Shown here: piece after piece, positions 9,089 to 19,533 of the stretch
How positions within the stretch are numbered: position 1 is the first letter of the stretch
Layout of the letters: the number at the start of each line of letters is the position of its first letter
NCBI RefSeq assembly: GCF_964020005.1
Contig: NZ_OZ026474.1
Coordinates: 558,001 to 622,000, forward strand
Length of the DNA stretch: 64,000 nt
Source: Spiroplasma endosymbiont of Atherix ibis
Lineage (GTDB): Bacteria; Bacillota_I; Bacilli_A; Mycoplasmatales; Mycoplasmataceae
Direction: 5' to 3'
Program-made: the position numbers and the translations under genes
The notes under the pieces: generated by a model
Told to the model about the DNA's origin: nothing
Seen by the model: only the letters and a program-made list of their open reading frames with translations
The model's database searches: none

Positions 9089-10816
9089 ATGATTAAAAAA
9101 GCATTACCAAAATTTAATATAACAACTTTTGAAGTAGCTTATTTGTTTGAATTTAAAAAATGAATACATGTTTTTTGTAATAAAAAAATTATAGATATTA
9201 ATGAATTTTGCTCAAAATGTAATAAAGCTTTTAAAGAATTTAGTTTAAATAGTATTTTATTTTTTAATAAAATTTTTAATGAAGATGAAGATGATGAAAA
9301 AAATAATTCATTAAATTTAAAATCATACATTAATGGCTCTGCTATAGAGCAACATTATTTTTTATCATTTAAATCCAATGCAATTTTTAATTTAGTAGAA
9401 GATGATAAGTTTTTAAGAATTTTTTATAATGAGTTTGAAATTGAAATTTAAGCTTACAGAAATAATTTTATTGAATATTATTGACTTTGTAATTATCATA
9501 ATAATTTTATTATTAATAAATTAAATTTATCATTTTATAAATATAATTTTACTAAAACACTTTGTTATAATTATAATAAAAAAAATGATTGATTAATAAA
9601 GAAAATTATATTAAAAAATATAACTTAATTTATTTTTTAGAATTATTAACAAATAATATTTTTGAGTTAAATAAAAATATATTTTTATTTAATAAGGAAA
9701 TAAGTAGAAATTATTTAAAATTTTAGAAGTTCTTTTTTAAAATTAATTGAATATAAATTAGGAAAAAATGAAATTATTAATAATGAAATGTTAAATTTTT
9801 ATTTATATAAAAAAATTATTAAAACAAAAAAAGATTTTGAAATTAACTTTGAAAACTATAAAAATTTATTTTATTTACTTAAATATTTTAAAATATCTGA
9901 TATTCTAAAAGTTTGAGATACTAATATTATAAATAACTTTGGTTTAAATAAATTATGGCAACTTTTATTTTTTGGTAAAAATTTTTATAAAAAATTAAAA
10001 AAAGCTGAATTTAAAAAACTTGATCAATTAACAAATAAGTATTATATTAATAATAATTTATTTAGTTATAAGCTATATTTAACTATTATTATATTTATTT
10101 TTCATTCAGGAGATATTAATAAAATTAATAAAGAAATTAATAATTTAAAAAATTTAAATATAAATTTTTTAAAAAATAAGTTTTTATTTCGAAATAAGAT
10201 AGATAAAGAAAATAAAAAAGTAGCATTCTGATTTTTAAAATATTTAATTAATTTAAGTAAAGAAAATAAAGTTTTATTTTATAAATTTATTTTTAGATGA
10301 TTAAAAGACAAATTAAATACTTCACATGATTTATTTAATTTAATATCTGGATTAAAAAAAGTAAAAAATTTAAAAACCCATAATTTTACTGAATGTAATT
10401 TTTGTAAAAATAAAAATGTTAAAATATCTGATTTTCCAGTACATTTAAATAATTTTAATTTGGAAAAAATTAATTTAAATGAATTGAGTATTAAGACAAA
10501 CTTATTTAATTTTGAATTAATAACAACATACTTTAAATTTGAATTAGTTTCATTAGAACTTAAAAATTGTTTAAAAACTAACTATACAAGTAATTTTTCG
10601 GAATACCAAAAAAATATATTTTTTTCTATATTAGATAAAAACTTTAATTTAATAGGAGCTGTTTATATTAAAAAAATAAAAAATGAATGATTTTTTGTAG
10701 AAGCTAATTCTAAACAAAATAAAGGATTTAGTAATAATTTCTTTAAAGAAATAAAAGTTAATTTTTTAACAAAAATTAATAAAACATTAAATAACTTATC
10801 TATAGAAAGGAAATAA
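9089..10816 (+). pseudogene. Large unknown element protein, nonsense codon and frameshifts
   Basis: Begins at ATG 9089 and is open for 120 codons to TAA at 9449. The same frame then continues to about 9625; a first frameshift is needed near 9590-9600 and a second near 9720, after which the original frame resumes and is open from about 9725 to the TAA at 10814. The reconstruction gives ~575 codons, very rich in Asn, Lys and Phe. There is one CxxC pair near 10396 ('CNFCKNKN') and a 'CNKK..FCSKCNK' knuckle near the N-terminus, so zinc binding is possible. No family recognised. The combination of nonsense and indels shows real decay. Confidence 0.45.
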
Positions 10817-10820
10817 AATT

Positions 10821-10952
10821 GTGTCAATAATAACAAAATATTTTTTTAAATGTAAAAAGAAAATTAAAGAATCAGAAGGATATAATTCTTATAAAACTAT
10901 TGATGTATTTGGTAATTCTATTTATGAAATTGCTCATAATAATTGTATTTAG
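10821..10952 (+). CDS. 43-residue unknown peptide
   Basis: GTG start directly behind ribosome site AGAAAGGAA (the tail of the preceding gene). Basic N-terminus 'SITKYFFKCKKKIKE' and 'YKTIDVFGNSIYEIA'. The segment 'DVFGN..' also occurs in the membrane protein at 16175 ('YDVFGNAIES'), hinting at a shared small domain. Could be a truncated relic. Confidence 0.35.
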   Translation: MSIITKYFFKCKKKIKESEGYNSYKTIDVFGNSIYEIAHNNCI

Positions 10953-10974
10953 TAGAAAAGAGAAAGAGAAAAAA

Positions 10975-11385
10975 ATGAAACCTAAAAAAATTAATCAATA
11001 TTTTTTAAATGCTATTAGAGATGGTTATAAACCTTTTGAAATTACAAAAAATCCATATTTAGAAGGTGAAGTTGATTTAATAGTTGTAAATCCTTGTAAT
11101 AAAAAATATGTAATGTGTATTATGAAGCAAGATGTTTATTGTGATGAATGTATCAAAGATAGATTAAAAGTTAAATTAAAAATAACTAATATGACTGCTT
11201 TTGAAATAGGTTTAGTATTACAAGAAAGAAATTTTAATGTTGGAAATTTAAAGTAAATTAAATTGCTTACTAGTATAACTAAATTTTTAAGAAAACAATT
11301 TAAACAAGGTGATGAACTTTATTTATATGATATAACTAATATTTTTAAAAATGATGAGTGAATAGAATATGAAAAATTAAAATAA
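10975..11385 (+). pseudogene. Small element protein, probably interrupted by TAA
   Basis: ATG 10975 behind 'AGAGAAAGAG'. The first open part is 93 residues to TAA 11254; the same frame continues for another 42 codons to TAA 11383 ending exactly where the next ATG begins, so the longer form is probably ancestral. Contains a 'CNKKYVMC' and a 'YCDECIK' cysteine pair, consistent with a zinc site. Function not recognised. Confidence 0.45.
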
Positions 11386-11499
11386 ATGAAAAAATTTGAT
11401 TTTATTAAAGAAATGGAGTTTTAAAAAAATGGAGTAATATTTTCAGATCCTAATAGAGAAAGTTTTAATAAGGAAAAAATATAGAAAGAAGTTGATTAA
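11386..11499 (+). pseudogene. Short remnant frame before topoisomerase
   Basis: ATG 11386 directly after the previous stop; 37 codons with TAA at 11422 and TAG at 11482 and a final TAA overlapping the topoisomerase start. Contains 'FSDPNRESFNKEKI', similar in wording to the ParB Box I region ('FQPRKSFNKEKI'). Decayed small gene, function unknown. Confidence 0.3.
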
Positions 11500-13299
11500 A
11501 TGACTAAACTAGTTATATTAGAATCACCTGGTAAAATTAAAAAAGTAAGTCAGTTTTTAAAAGAAATTGACAAAACTAATAATTATATTGTAAAAGCTTA
11601 AATTGGACATGTTAGAGAACTTTCAAATAAAAATGACTTTAATATGGGAATTGATTTAAAACAAATGAATCCTATTTATAAAGTTTCAAATGACAAAAAG
11701 CAAGTTATAAGTGAATTAATTGAACAAGCTAAAAAAGTAAAAGAAATAATTATTGCAACAGATCCTGATAGAGAAGGTGAAGCAATTGCTTTTCATTTAT
11801 TTGAAATATTAAAAAAATATAATAATAATTTTAAAAGAATGAGATTAAATGCTATTACAAAAGAATGTATTTAAAAAGAATTAAATAACTTGAATGAAAT
11901 AAACCAAAATTATGTAAACTCTGCTATTACAAGGCAAATGCTTTATAGAATGGTTGGGTTTAGAATTTCACCAATTTTACAAAAAACTATTGGAGCTGCA
12001 AGTGCAGGAAGAGTACAAAGTGCAGTGTTAAAAATATTGTGTAATAGACAAAAAGAAATTGAAGCTTTTGATAAAAAACAATATTTTTATATACAAGATG
12101 AAGTTGTTAAAGATATAATTTTTAAAAATTATATTTATAATGAAAATAATAAATTAGTAATTAATAAAATTTATGATAAACAAAAAGCTCTAGAATTAAA
12201 AAATAGTTTAGCTGATAGTTTTATTGTAAAAGATATAAAAGAAACTAAATTTTAAGAAAGTAATTTTAAACCATTTTCAACAGCAGATTTATTAAAAGCA
12301 GCTAAATCAAAATTAAAGTTAAAGACTAAAGAAACTACCCAATTAGCTCAAAGTCTATATGAGAAAGGATTAATTACATATATTAGAACTGATTCCAATA
12401 ATTTAGATCATGAAACTGAACAAAATTTAGTTAAATTTGTTATTAATTATTTTGGTCAAGATAAATTAGGCAAACTGATTAAAACTCAAACTAAAGAAAC
12501 AGATCAAGAAGGACATCCTGCAATTACACCAACTCATTTTGAATGACTTGTTGAAAATATTAACAATTACTTTAGTGAACAATTAAGTGATAAAGAAAAA
12601 AACTTATACTGATTAATTTGACAAAATACAATTAATTCAATTTATCTAAAACCTACAGGTATTAAGAAAAAAGTTTTCTTATAAAATAATGGAAGTATTT
12701 TTTATACAAATTTAAAGAAATTTATTAATAAAGGTTATTATGAAATTGATAAAAGTTTAGAATTGCCTAAAAATATTGATTTTAATTGCTTTAAAGATAG
12801 TAAATTAAATGTAAATAATTTAGAAATTATTGAAGATTGTGATAAAGCTCCTAGTAAACTAAATGAAATTAGTTTAATTGAGCAATTACAGAAGTTAGAA
12901 ATTGGTCGACCTAGTACTTATAAAACAGCAATAGAGGTAAATGTTTTAAGAGGTTATGTTGAATTAGAAAAATCAAAAGCTGAATCAATGATAGTTAATG
13001 AATTAGGTTTAAAAGTTAATGACTTTTTAGAAAAAAACTTTAAAAGTATTATAAATTTAGATTTTACTAAAAATATGGAAAAAGATTTAGATTTAATAGC
13101 TAATAACAAAATAGTTGATCATAAACAATACTTAAAAGATTTTTATTTAAAATTAGATAATTTATCTACTAATTACAATTTTGATGGATTAAAGTGCTCA
13201 AAATGCCAAATAGGCTATATTCTAGAAAGAGTTAGCAAAAAAGGAACAAAATTTAAAGGTTGTTCAAACTATCCAAGTTGTAAAAATGCAGAATTTTAA
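11500..13299 (+). pseudogene. DNA topoisomerase type IA, four nonsense codons
   Basis: A 599-codon frame, uninterrupted by indels but carrying TAA at 11599, 11872, 12253 and 12682. TOPRIM domain: 'LVILESPGKIKK' at the N-terminus and the acidic 'IIIATDPDREGEAIAFHL' motif. The catalytic tyrosine is in 'GLITYIRTDS' (codon 294). The family 'GRPSTYKTA' motif is at about codon 470. One C-terminal zinc finger follows ('CSKCQIGY', 'GCSNYPSCKN'). Type IA enzymes carried by conjugative or mobilizable elements assist plasmid replication or transfer. With a relaxase gene downstream this copy belongs to the element, not to the housekeeping set. As it stands no full-length enzyme can be made. Confidence 0.85.
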
Positions 13300-13355
13300 A
13301 CACCTTTAAAGGTTTTTTTGATATTATTAATTTAAATAGTATTTAAAGGAAAAAA

Positions 13356-14222
13356 ATGGAAGCGGCATTAAAAATTTTAGAAAAATATAATTTTGAACAA
13401 ATTTTAAAAAAGTTAGATTTGATTTTTGGAAAGTCACTTTTTAAAACAATAAAATATGTTATTGAAAATAACATAGAACTTATGTATCCAAATATATTTG
13501 AGATTTTAATAAAAGAAAATTATAAAACCGATTATGATAATCTTAAATTTAATGAAGATAATTTCAGTTTTATTGATTTTTATTGTATTTGTAAATATTT
13601 ATCTAGAAAGGGAATAAATAGTTTTAAAAAATATGAAAGATTTTTTTTAAAACTTAATGAGTTAAGAAGTTTAGTTAAATGAATTAAAAATAAAAATGAA
13701 TTAAATTATATTAAAGACATTTTTTATCTTGATAGTCCTGATTTTATTATTCAATATAGAAATAAAATATTAGGATTAGAAATAAGTAGTATTTATTATC
13801 AAAATACAGAAGAAGAATTAAAAGAATATAAAACTAATTTGCTATTGCCAATAGAAAAAATTAATGATTTTGCACAAAAAAATGAAATAAAATTATTAAA
13901 AAATGTAAATAAAAGTAATATTTTTACTTATATTAGTAATATTTATACAAAACCAAATTTAGAATCTTTTAAAAAACACATAAAACAAGAAAAAATTGAT
14001 TCTTACTATAATAAAATAAAAAATAAATATGGACAAAAAAATGAAATAAAATTAGAATTATTTTTTGATATTAATGAATATGATAGTGAAATTCACTTAT
14101 CTCAACTAGAAATAAAAAAAATTAATTATGAAATTAAATCAATTTTAGGAATTTTACAAAAGAAAAAAAATTTTAAAATTTGTATTCATTATGAATATTC
14201 AGATATGTTATTATATTTATAA
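13356..14222 (+). CDS. Unknown 288-residue protein, intact
   Basis: Opens at ATG 13356 behind 'AAAGGAAAAAA' and runs to TAA 14222 with one TGA (Trp), flanked by terminators on its 3' side. Lysine/asparagine-rich soluble protein. The stretch 'SPDFIIQYRNKILGLEIS' (codons ~126-143) has the spacing of a PD-(D/E)XK nuclease core (PD, then 12 residues, then E-x-S in place of E-x-K). That could be chance. Its survival while the surrounding topoisomerase and relaxase genes decayed suggests it is under selection, for example as a defence or maintenance gene. Confidence 0.6.
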
Positions 14223-14225
14223 GGT

Positions 14226-14262
14226 AAATAGAGCACTAGCAGCGCTAGGACTCTATTTTTTT
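14226..14262 (+). terminator. Rho-independent terminator
   Basis: Stem AAATAGAG..CTAGC / GCTAG..CTCTATTT with a T-run, just after the stop of the 13356 gene. Confidence 0.8.
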
Positions 14263-14282
14263 GTTTAAATTAATATTTTGTT

Positions 14283-14304
14283 ACTAGCAGCTGCTAGTTT
14301 TTTA
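14283..14304 (+). terminator. Second terminator (ACTAGCAGCTGCTAGT + T-run)
   Basis: Perfect 16-base palindrome followed by six T. It repeats the CTAGCAG core of the preceding terminator, so the pair gives tandem termination before the relaxase unit. The palindrome could alternatively be a recombination or binding site. Confidence 0.65.
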
Positions 14305-14319
14305 TTTATCACTATTAAA

Positions 14320-14335
14320 TTTTCCTTGGGGAAAA
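14320..14335. promoter_or_regulatory. 16-bp palindromic operator, copy 4 (variant)
   Basis: TTTTCCTTGGGGAAAA: outer arms TTTTCC/GGAAAA conserved, centre changed relative to the other copies. It is again followed by AGAAAGGA and the ATG (14352) at the same distance as in copies 1 and 3. Confidence 0.65.
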
Positions 14336-14351
14336 TAGAAAGGAAGAAAAT

Positions 14352-15953
14352 ATGAAAAAAGCTCCTGGAGTTATTTTTAAAACTTTAAATTTTAATCAAC
14401 CAATTGATCCAGTAACAAAGGAAGTAAGAAATAAGAGTAAAAAATCTAGAGATAATTATTATAATTCTGGTGACTATTTAAACTATATTTCTAGACCAGA
14501 TGCTGTTTTTAATCTAGATATAGATGATGAATAAGTAAAACTATTAAATACTTTAAGAACTGGATCAAGAGAGGAAAAAATTAAATATAATAAAATGCTT
14601 GAAGAAATAAATAAAAACTTTAAAAGTACTGGAATTTATTCAAAAAATGGACTAATGAGTATAGAAGAAGTTAAAGAATTAAGAAAAGATATGAAAAATT
14701 TAGATGATAATCAAATTTTTTGAGACACTATTGTTTCTTTTTCTGATGATTTTATCAAAGAAAATAATCTTTATACTCCTGAAAAAGTTCAAAAAGCATT
14801 AAATATTGAACTTAAAAGCTTTTTTAGTGATAATGGTATGGATTATGAAAAAGTAAATTGATTTTTTTCAATGCATACAAATACAGATAATAATCATATT
14901 CACTTGGGTTTTTTTGAAAAAGAACCTACTAGTTATGAATATGTTTTAGATAGTAATAAAAATAAAGTTTTAAATAAATATGGAAAGCCAAAAAGAAGAA
15001 AAGTTTGAAAAAAAAATGGTAAGCTTTATTCAAAAACTGAATTTAGAGCTGGATTAGATATAAATATTAGAAATCAACAAAAAGATAATTCTAGATTTTT
15101 AGAAAGTCAACGTAATTTAAGGGAAAAATTTGAAATATCATGAGATCAATTTTCTAGTAATGTAAATACATCATGAAAAGATGCAAAACAAATTTATGTA
15201 GATATTAATAAAAGTAAAGTAAATCTAATTGATAAAATTGAATTATTTTCTAATCAATTGCAACAAAAATTAAAGTTAAATTTTGGAAGTTTTAAAGATA
15301 TTCCCTTAAAAAAAATTACTTATGGATATAAATTTATAAGTGATTTAGATCGAAAAAAGCTAGATGAAATTACTTTAGATTTTATTAAAAGTGATGTTAA
15401 CTTAAAAAAAGAATACGATATTTTTGTTGAATAAAATAATAAAAAAGCAGAAGAGTTTTGTCAAATTTATTCTAGTTATGAATTAGAAAATGTTGATTTA
15501 AAACTAGAAGAAAAAAGTTTTATTTTAACTACCCAAGACTTATTAAAAGATGAAAAAGATTGAAATTTAGAAGATCCAATTGAAAAAATTAAATACAAAA
15601 AACTTAAATATAGAAATGAACATATAAAGTCATTAAATGCTCAAGGTTATTTCCAGGGAATTTTACCTGCTTTTGGAAATAAAGTATTAAAAAAAATTAT
15701 TTGAAATTGAAAAAAAGAAAAATATAAATCTAAAAGAAGTTATGTAGGAGCCAATTTATTTAATCCTAATGGAATAAGCAGCAATAAAAAATACTTTTCT
15801 TCTCTTTTGTATATGCCAAAAAACTTATTTCAAATGATTCAAAAAGAAAAAAGAAAAGCAAGACAATCTGCTATGAGCATTATAAAAGATGAAGCAAAAG
15901 AAAAAAATAGATTAATTAAAGAAAGAAGGAATTATAATGGAATTGATTATTAA
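14352..15953 (+). pseudogene. mobL: MobL-type relaxase, two nonsense codons
   Basis: A 533-codon frame with TAA at 14532 and 15432 and no indels. N-terminus 'APGVIFKT' and 'YLNYISRPDA' match the start of MobL/MOBP relaxases. Later come 'WDTIVSFSDDFIKENNLY' and the metal-binding histidine triad 'HTNTDNNHIHLGFFE' (codons ~178-192). Relaxases nick oriT and pilot the single strand into the recipient. Preceded by palindrome copy 4; the last 17 bases overlap a small membrane protein gene. Without coupling protein or VirB4-type ATPase genes here, the element would be mobilizable rather than self-transmissible, and the nonsense codons suggest it is now immobile. Confidence 0.8.
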
Positions 15954-16188
15954 AATAATGTCATGTATATATGCACTATTTTTTGTATTTTCTATTTATT
16001 ATTTTTATAAGTATATTCGCTTAATAATTAAATTAAAAAAAATTAATAAGGAGCAAGTAATTGATAATGAATTTAAAATAAAACAAAAAAAAATAAAAAG
16101 AAATGCGTTAATATTGTGATTAACTTTTTTAACTTTATTTTTAATTTTTACAGCAATTACTTATATTTTAGTTTATGCAAAAAAATAA
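15937..16188 (+). CDS. Small two-TM membrane protein (83 residues)
   Basis: ATG 15937 within the relaxase tail, ribosome site AGAAGGA. Hydrophobic segments at residues 4-30 and 57-80 separated by a Lys-rich loop. Intact. Overlaps the next membrane gene by 14 bases. Likely envelope component of the mobilization block; function unknown. Confidence 0.55.
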
Positions 16189-16654
16189 ATGATTAAATGG
16201 ATATAGAAAATTCATTTTAATTGCTTTATTTATAATTTCTATTTTTACAGTATTTATTTTTACTATGCTTTTATTATTTTTAGTAGTTTTATTTAAAACA
16301 AAATTTAATTTTATTATCACAATAGAGAAATTTAAATATTTTAACTTTAAAAATGAAAAGAATTTAATTATTTATTTGTTTGCTTTTTTAAGTCTAATTC
16401 ATATAATATTTATTATTTCATTTGCTCATATTAAAGGAAAGGTTAGATCTAAGAGTTTAGTAAAAGAAGTATATAGTTTAAATGGTAAAATGTTGGCAAA
16501 TACATATGAAGAGGCAAGAGAAAAACAATTTGTGAATGCAAATTTAAGTCTTAAAAAGAAATATATTGCCTATGATGTGTTTGGAAATGCAATTGAAAGT
16601 GGTAATTCTGAACAAGAAGCAATAAGAGAATTGCAAAATAATATTCTTTTATAA
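16175..16654 (+). CDS. Membrane protein with C-terminal soluble domain (159 residues)
   Basis: The ATG at 16175 lies inside the previous gene and is preferred over the internal ATG 16265 because it gives a standard basic N-terminus 'MQKNKWLNGYRKF'. Transmembrane segments at ~12-38 and ~61-83, then a cytoplasmic 75-residue domain containing 'SLNGKMLANTYEEAREKQF' and 'IAYDVFGNAIESGNSEQEAI', apparently two half-repeats. The next frame downstream contains similar repeat units, so the original protein may have been longer. Unknown function. Confidence 0.5.
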
Positions 16655-16660
16655 TCAAAA

Positions 16661-16997
16661 ATGGTTCATAAAAAAGAAGCTGAAAATTGAAATTGAAATA
16701 TAAAAAAAACTTATAACTCTATTATAAGCGATGGAAGATATTTAGTATATAAAGTAAAAGATTCAAAAACAAATAATTATATTTATTATTCTTCTCAAGA
16801 AATGGCTTTAAAAGCAGCACTTTCAAATGCTAGAATAAATGGGGATGTAAATAAAATGTCTTTTAAAAAATATATGTATACATATACAGATTCTTTTACA
16901 AAAAAAGTATAGTGTTATTTTTTACAATGATGATATAGATTCAGCAATTCAAAAAATATTATTTGAAATAGAATCCAATAAAAAAGTTTTACATTAA
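16661..16997 (+). pseudogene. Frameshifted C-terminal repeat protein
   Basis: Begins in the same frame as the 16175 gene, two codons after its TAA, reads 'YLVYKVKDSKTNNYIYYSSQEMALKAA', then ends at TAG 16910 unless one base is gained in the A7 tract at 16901; after that shift it reads 'YSVIFYNDDIDSAIQKIL' to TAA 16995. These are repeat units like those in the upstream gene, so 16175-16997 was probably one protein. Confidence 0.45.
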
Positions 16998-17001
16998 TTT
17001 T

Positions 17002-17032
17002 AAAAGGAGAATATTTTAAATATTCTCCTTTT
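17002..17032. terminator. Strong bidirectional terminator at right end of element
   Basis: Perfect 15-base inverted repeat AAAAGGAGAATATTT / AAATATTCTCCTTTT with a 1-base loop. It closes the plus-strand element; convergent lipoprotein transcription comes from the other side. Confidence 0.85.
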
Positions 17033-17154
17033 AATTAACTAGAAATTTTATATAAATTATTATTAATATAATCTTTATTTAATAGAAATAAAAAATTCTA
17101 TAATAATAAAATAAAAAGATTCTTTTAAATTATAATATAAAACTTTATAATATA

Positions 17155-19023
17155 TTATTCTATAAATTTAATAATTTCTTTTATATCACCATTTTTATTT
17201 ATTAATAAATTTCCAATGTCTATAGAAAATTTTAAATATCCCATAGCAAATGTAAGATATTTAAGTAAGTCATTTTTTTTCAAAGATATAGAATTTCTAT
17301 TGAAATTAATAATATCATTATTTTTTTCATAAAGAGCTGAACTTGTTCCTGTAGTTTTTGTGTTATAAATTGTTACTAGACTATTTAAATTGAAATAATA
17401 TTCTCTTTTTTCATAATATTCTTTATTAATAAAATGAGAGAAATTTAGTTTGTCCATTAAATCTTTTAGAGATTTTGATCTTTCTAAGTATCAACTTCCA
17501 GTTGAATTTCCACTCAATATCATATTTAAAACTGAAATACTGTATTTATCATTATTAGAAGTTGTTTCATTTTTAAAAATATTGACAAGTTCCTTATTTT
17601 TTAAATTAAATAAATAATTATCATTTGAATAAAAATCAGGGTATTTAAAGCTTGTATCTATTCCATAAAAGTCTTGAATATTTTTTACTATATTTTTTAA
17701 TATTAATTCATTTAATAGATCTCAATTAATATCTGTTTGTTTTGAATTATATGAATAAGAACTTATAAGATTAAAGTCGGGTAGTTCATGAATATATGCA
17801 TTTTCATTATCTCCAAATTTAATTGATAGTCCTGTTATTTTTAATTTAAAATTAGCAATTGAACTTTTATAACTATCAAGTTTTTTAATAGCATTTATTT
17901 CTTCGTTATTAAATTTCATTTCTTTAAAATAATTATCTTTAAGTTGATCTCATTCTTTTAATCATTCCTGTTTATTAGAAGAAGTTAAATAAATATTGTT
18001 TAATATTTGTTTGCTTTCTTGACTATTAATATCTTTTCTAAAAATTAATTCAAACATTTTTTTAGATTCTTCTTTTGAATTTGAAAAATTATTAAAATCC
18101 TTTGGATTTTTATTTTCAAAAGCTGTTAAGAAATTATTTTTAAAAGTTCCTTCCTTGTAGATACTTTTTTTATTAAAATTTATATTTAGATTTTGAAATT
18201 TTTTAAAATAATTTTTTTTAATAAAATTTATTAAACTTTGAGAATAGTTATTATTAGAATTTACATATTTTTTTATATTTTCACTATAATCTCCAAAACT
18301 TTCTCAATCTTGTTTACTATCTTTTATTTCACTTCAATTAAAATTTGAAAAATCTTTTACTTCATTAGATAGGAAAAAATTTTTTGCAATTTTTTCTTGT
18401 ATTTCTTCTCCATCTTTTTTAAAAGCTTCACTATCTGTTGAAGTATATTTTAAAATATCTTTAAGTTCAAATTTTTCAAAAGAATATTTGCCTTTATATT
18501 TTATGTTTATTTTATATTCATTTATAAAATTTCCTATATAAACTCCTTCAGACAACTCTCCAGATTTTATTTCAAAATTATCATTATAAATAATTTCAAC
18601 TCCATCAAAAAGTGAATCAATATCATCTAAAATAATTTTATATTTATTTATTTTTTTTAACTCATTTAATTTTTCTGCCAATATTTTTGAACTTAGGATT
18701 ATATTTTCATCATGATCAATATCTTTTTTATCTTTTAAAGTTAATTCTTTTGCTTTATTTGAAAAAAGTTTTATGTTATCTTTTTTAATGAATAAATATT
18801 TTTTTTCATTTTCTTGTATACCAATAAGATTTTGATTAACTTCATTTTTCATATGCTCAATATAAATATTTGTAGCTTCTTCTTGAAAATCCTTTATTAT
18901 TTCATTTAAATCCTCTTTTGGTTCTTCAGGCTTATTTTCTGATTTTGTGCCACATGCTATTACTGTTGTAGTTGATGTAGCAATTAAAGTTACTGTACCT
19001 AGTAAACTTAATAATTTTTTCAT
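17155..19023 (-). CDS. Surface lipoprotein, 622 residues
   Basis: Starts at ATG 19023 behind 'AGGAGAAAATT'. The signal peptide 'MKKLLSLLGTVTLIATSTT' is followed by the lipobox 'TTVIACG', with Cys at residue 25. The mature protein is Lys/Asn/Glu-rich without obvious domains. Its first ~300 residues are clearly homologous to the pseudogene at 54175 (shared 'KLNELKKINKYKIILDD', 'LKYTSTDSEAFKK'), so it belongs to a paralogous surface antigen family. The frame reads through several TGA (Trp) codons without other interruption. The promoter upstream has a homopolymer spacer, suggesting phase-variable expression. Confidence 0.85.
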
Positions 19024-19096
19024 AATTTTCTCCTTTTTAATTAAACTTTGAAAGGGGATAAATAACTGAACAATTTTTGTTGAAAAACTCATAGTT

Positions 19097-19124
19097 ATTT
19101 TATATAAAAAAAAAAAAAAATCAA
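19097..19124 (-). promoter_or_regulatory. Homopolymer-spacer promoter of the lipoprotein gene
   Basis: On the minus strand a -35-like TTGATT (19119-19124) is followed by a T-run (15 A on the plus strand, 19106-19120) and a -10-like TAAAAT/TATAAA at 19097-19104. Depending on the -10 chosen, the spacer is 14-16 bases and consists mostly of the homopolymer, so slippage would change promoter strength. The pseudogene copy at 55 kb has the same architecture. Confidence 0.55.
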
Positions 19125-19203
19125 GTTTGAGAAAAAATGAAAGAATAGAACCTTCCCCCATTTTAGGAGACACTTTTATATAATAATAGAAAGGAAAAAA
19201 TAT

Positions 19204-19533
19204 ATGTCTAAAAAAGGACAAAAGTTTATAAAATGAACTCAAGAAGAAAAAGAAAAAATTATTGAATTAAGTTTGAATTGCTATTCTCTAAAAGAAATAG
19301 CATTAAAATTTAACTCAACTACTGGATCAATTGGAACAATAATTAACAAATATAAAAATGCAAAGATAAGTGAAGCAAAAACTCGCTTGCCTTATAAAAT
19401 AGATTACAGCATATCTCAAAAGGCAAATGATTTGTTTATAGGAGTTCTATTCGACTATAATAAAGAATTAATTAAGGAGAATAATATTTTAAAAAAGCAA
19501 TGAGCCTCCAAGGGCGAAACCAAAAAGAAATAA
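19204..19533 (+). CDS. IS3 transposase OrfA
   Basis: A 109-residue helix-turn-helix protein ('YSLKEIALKFNSTTGSIGTI') with a coiled-coil-like C-terminus ending in 'KENNILKKQW'. Ribosome site AGAAAGGA. It overlaps orfB and contains the slippery A6G heptamer at 19491. OrfA binds the terminal repeats in the family. Confidence 0.7.

Noticed and set aside
4327-15953. Reassignment of TAA/TAG to a sense codon in the mobile element
   Set aside because: In-frame stops are numerous, but TAA/TAG also end all the intact genes in the same element, frameshifts occur in the 9089 and 16661 genes, and the topA stops do not fall consistently at one residue type as far as the motifs show. Decay is the simpler reading.
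18334-19242. Lipoprotein start upstream of 19023
   Set aside because: The longer frame extends through the homopolymer promoter; the signal peptide and AGGAG fix the start at 19023.
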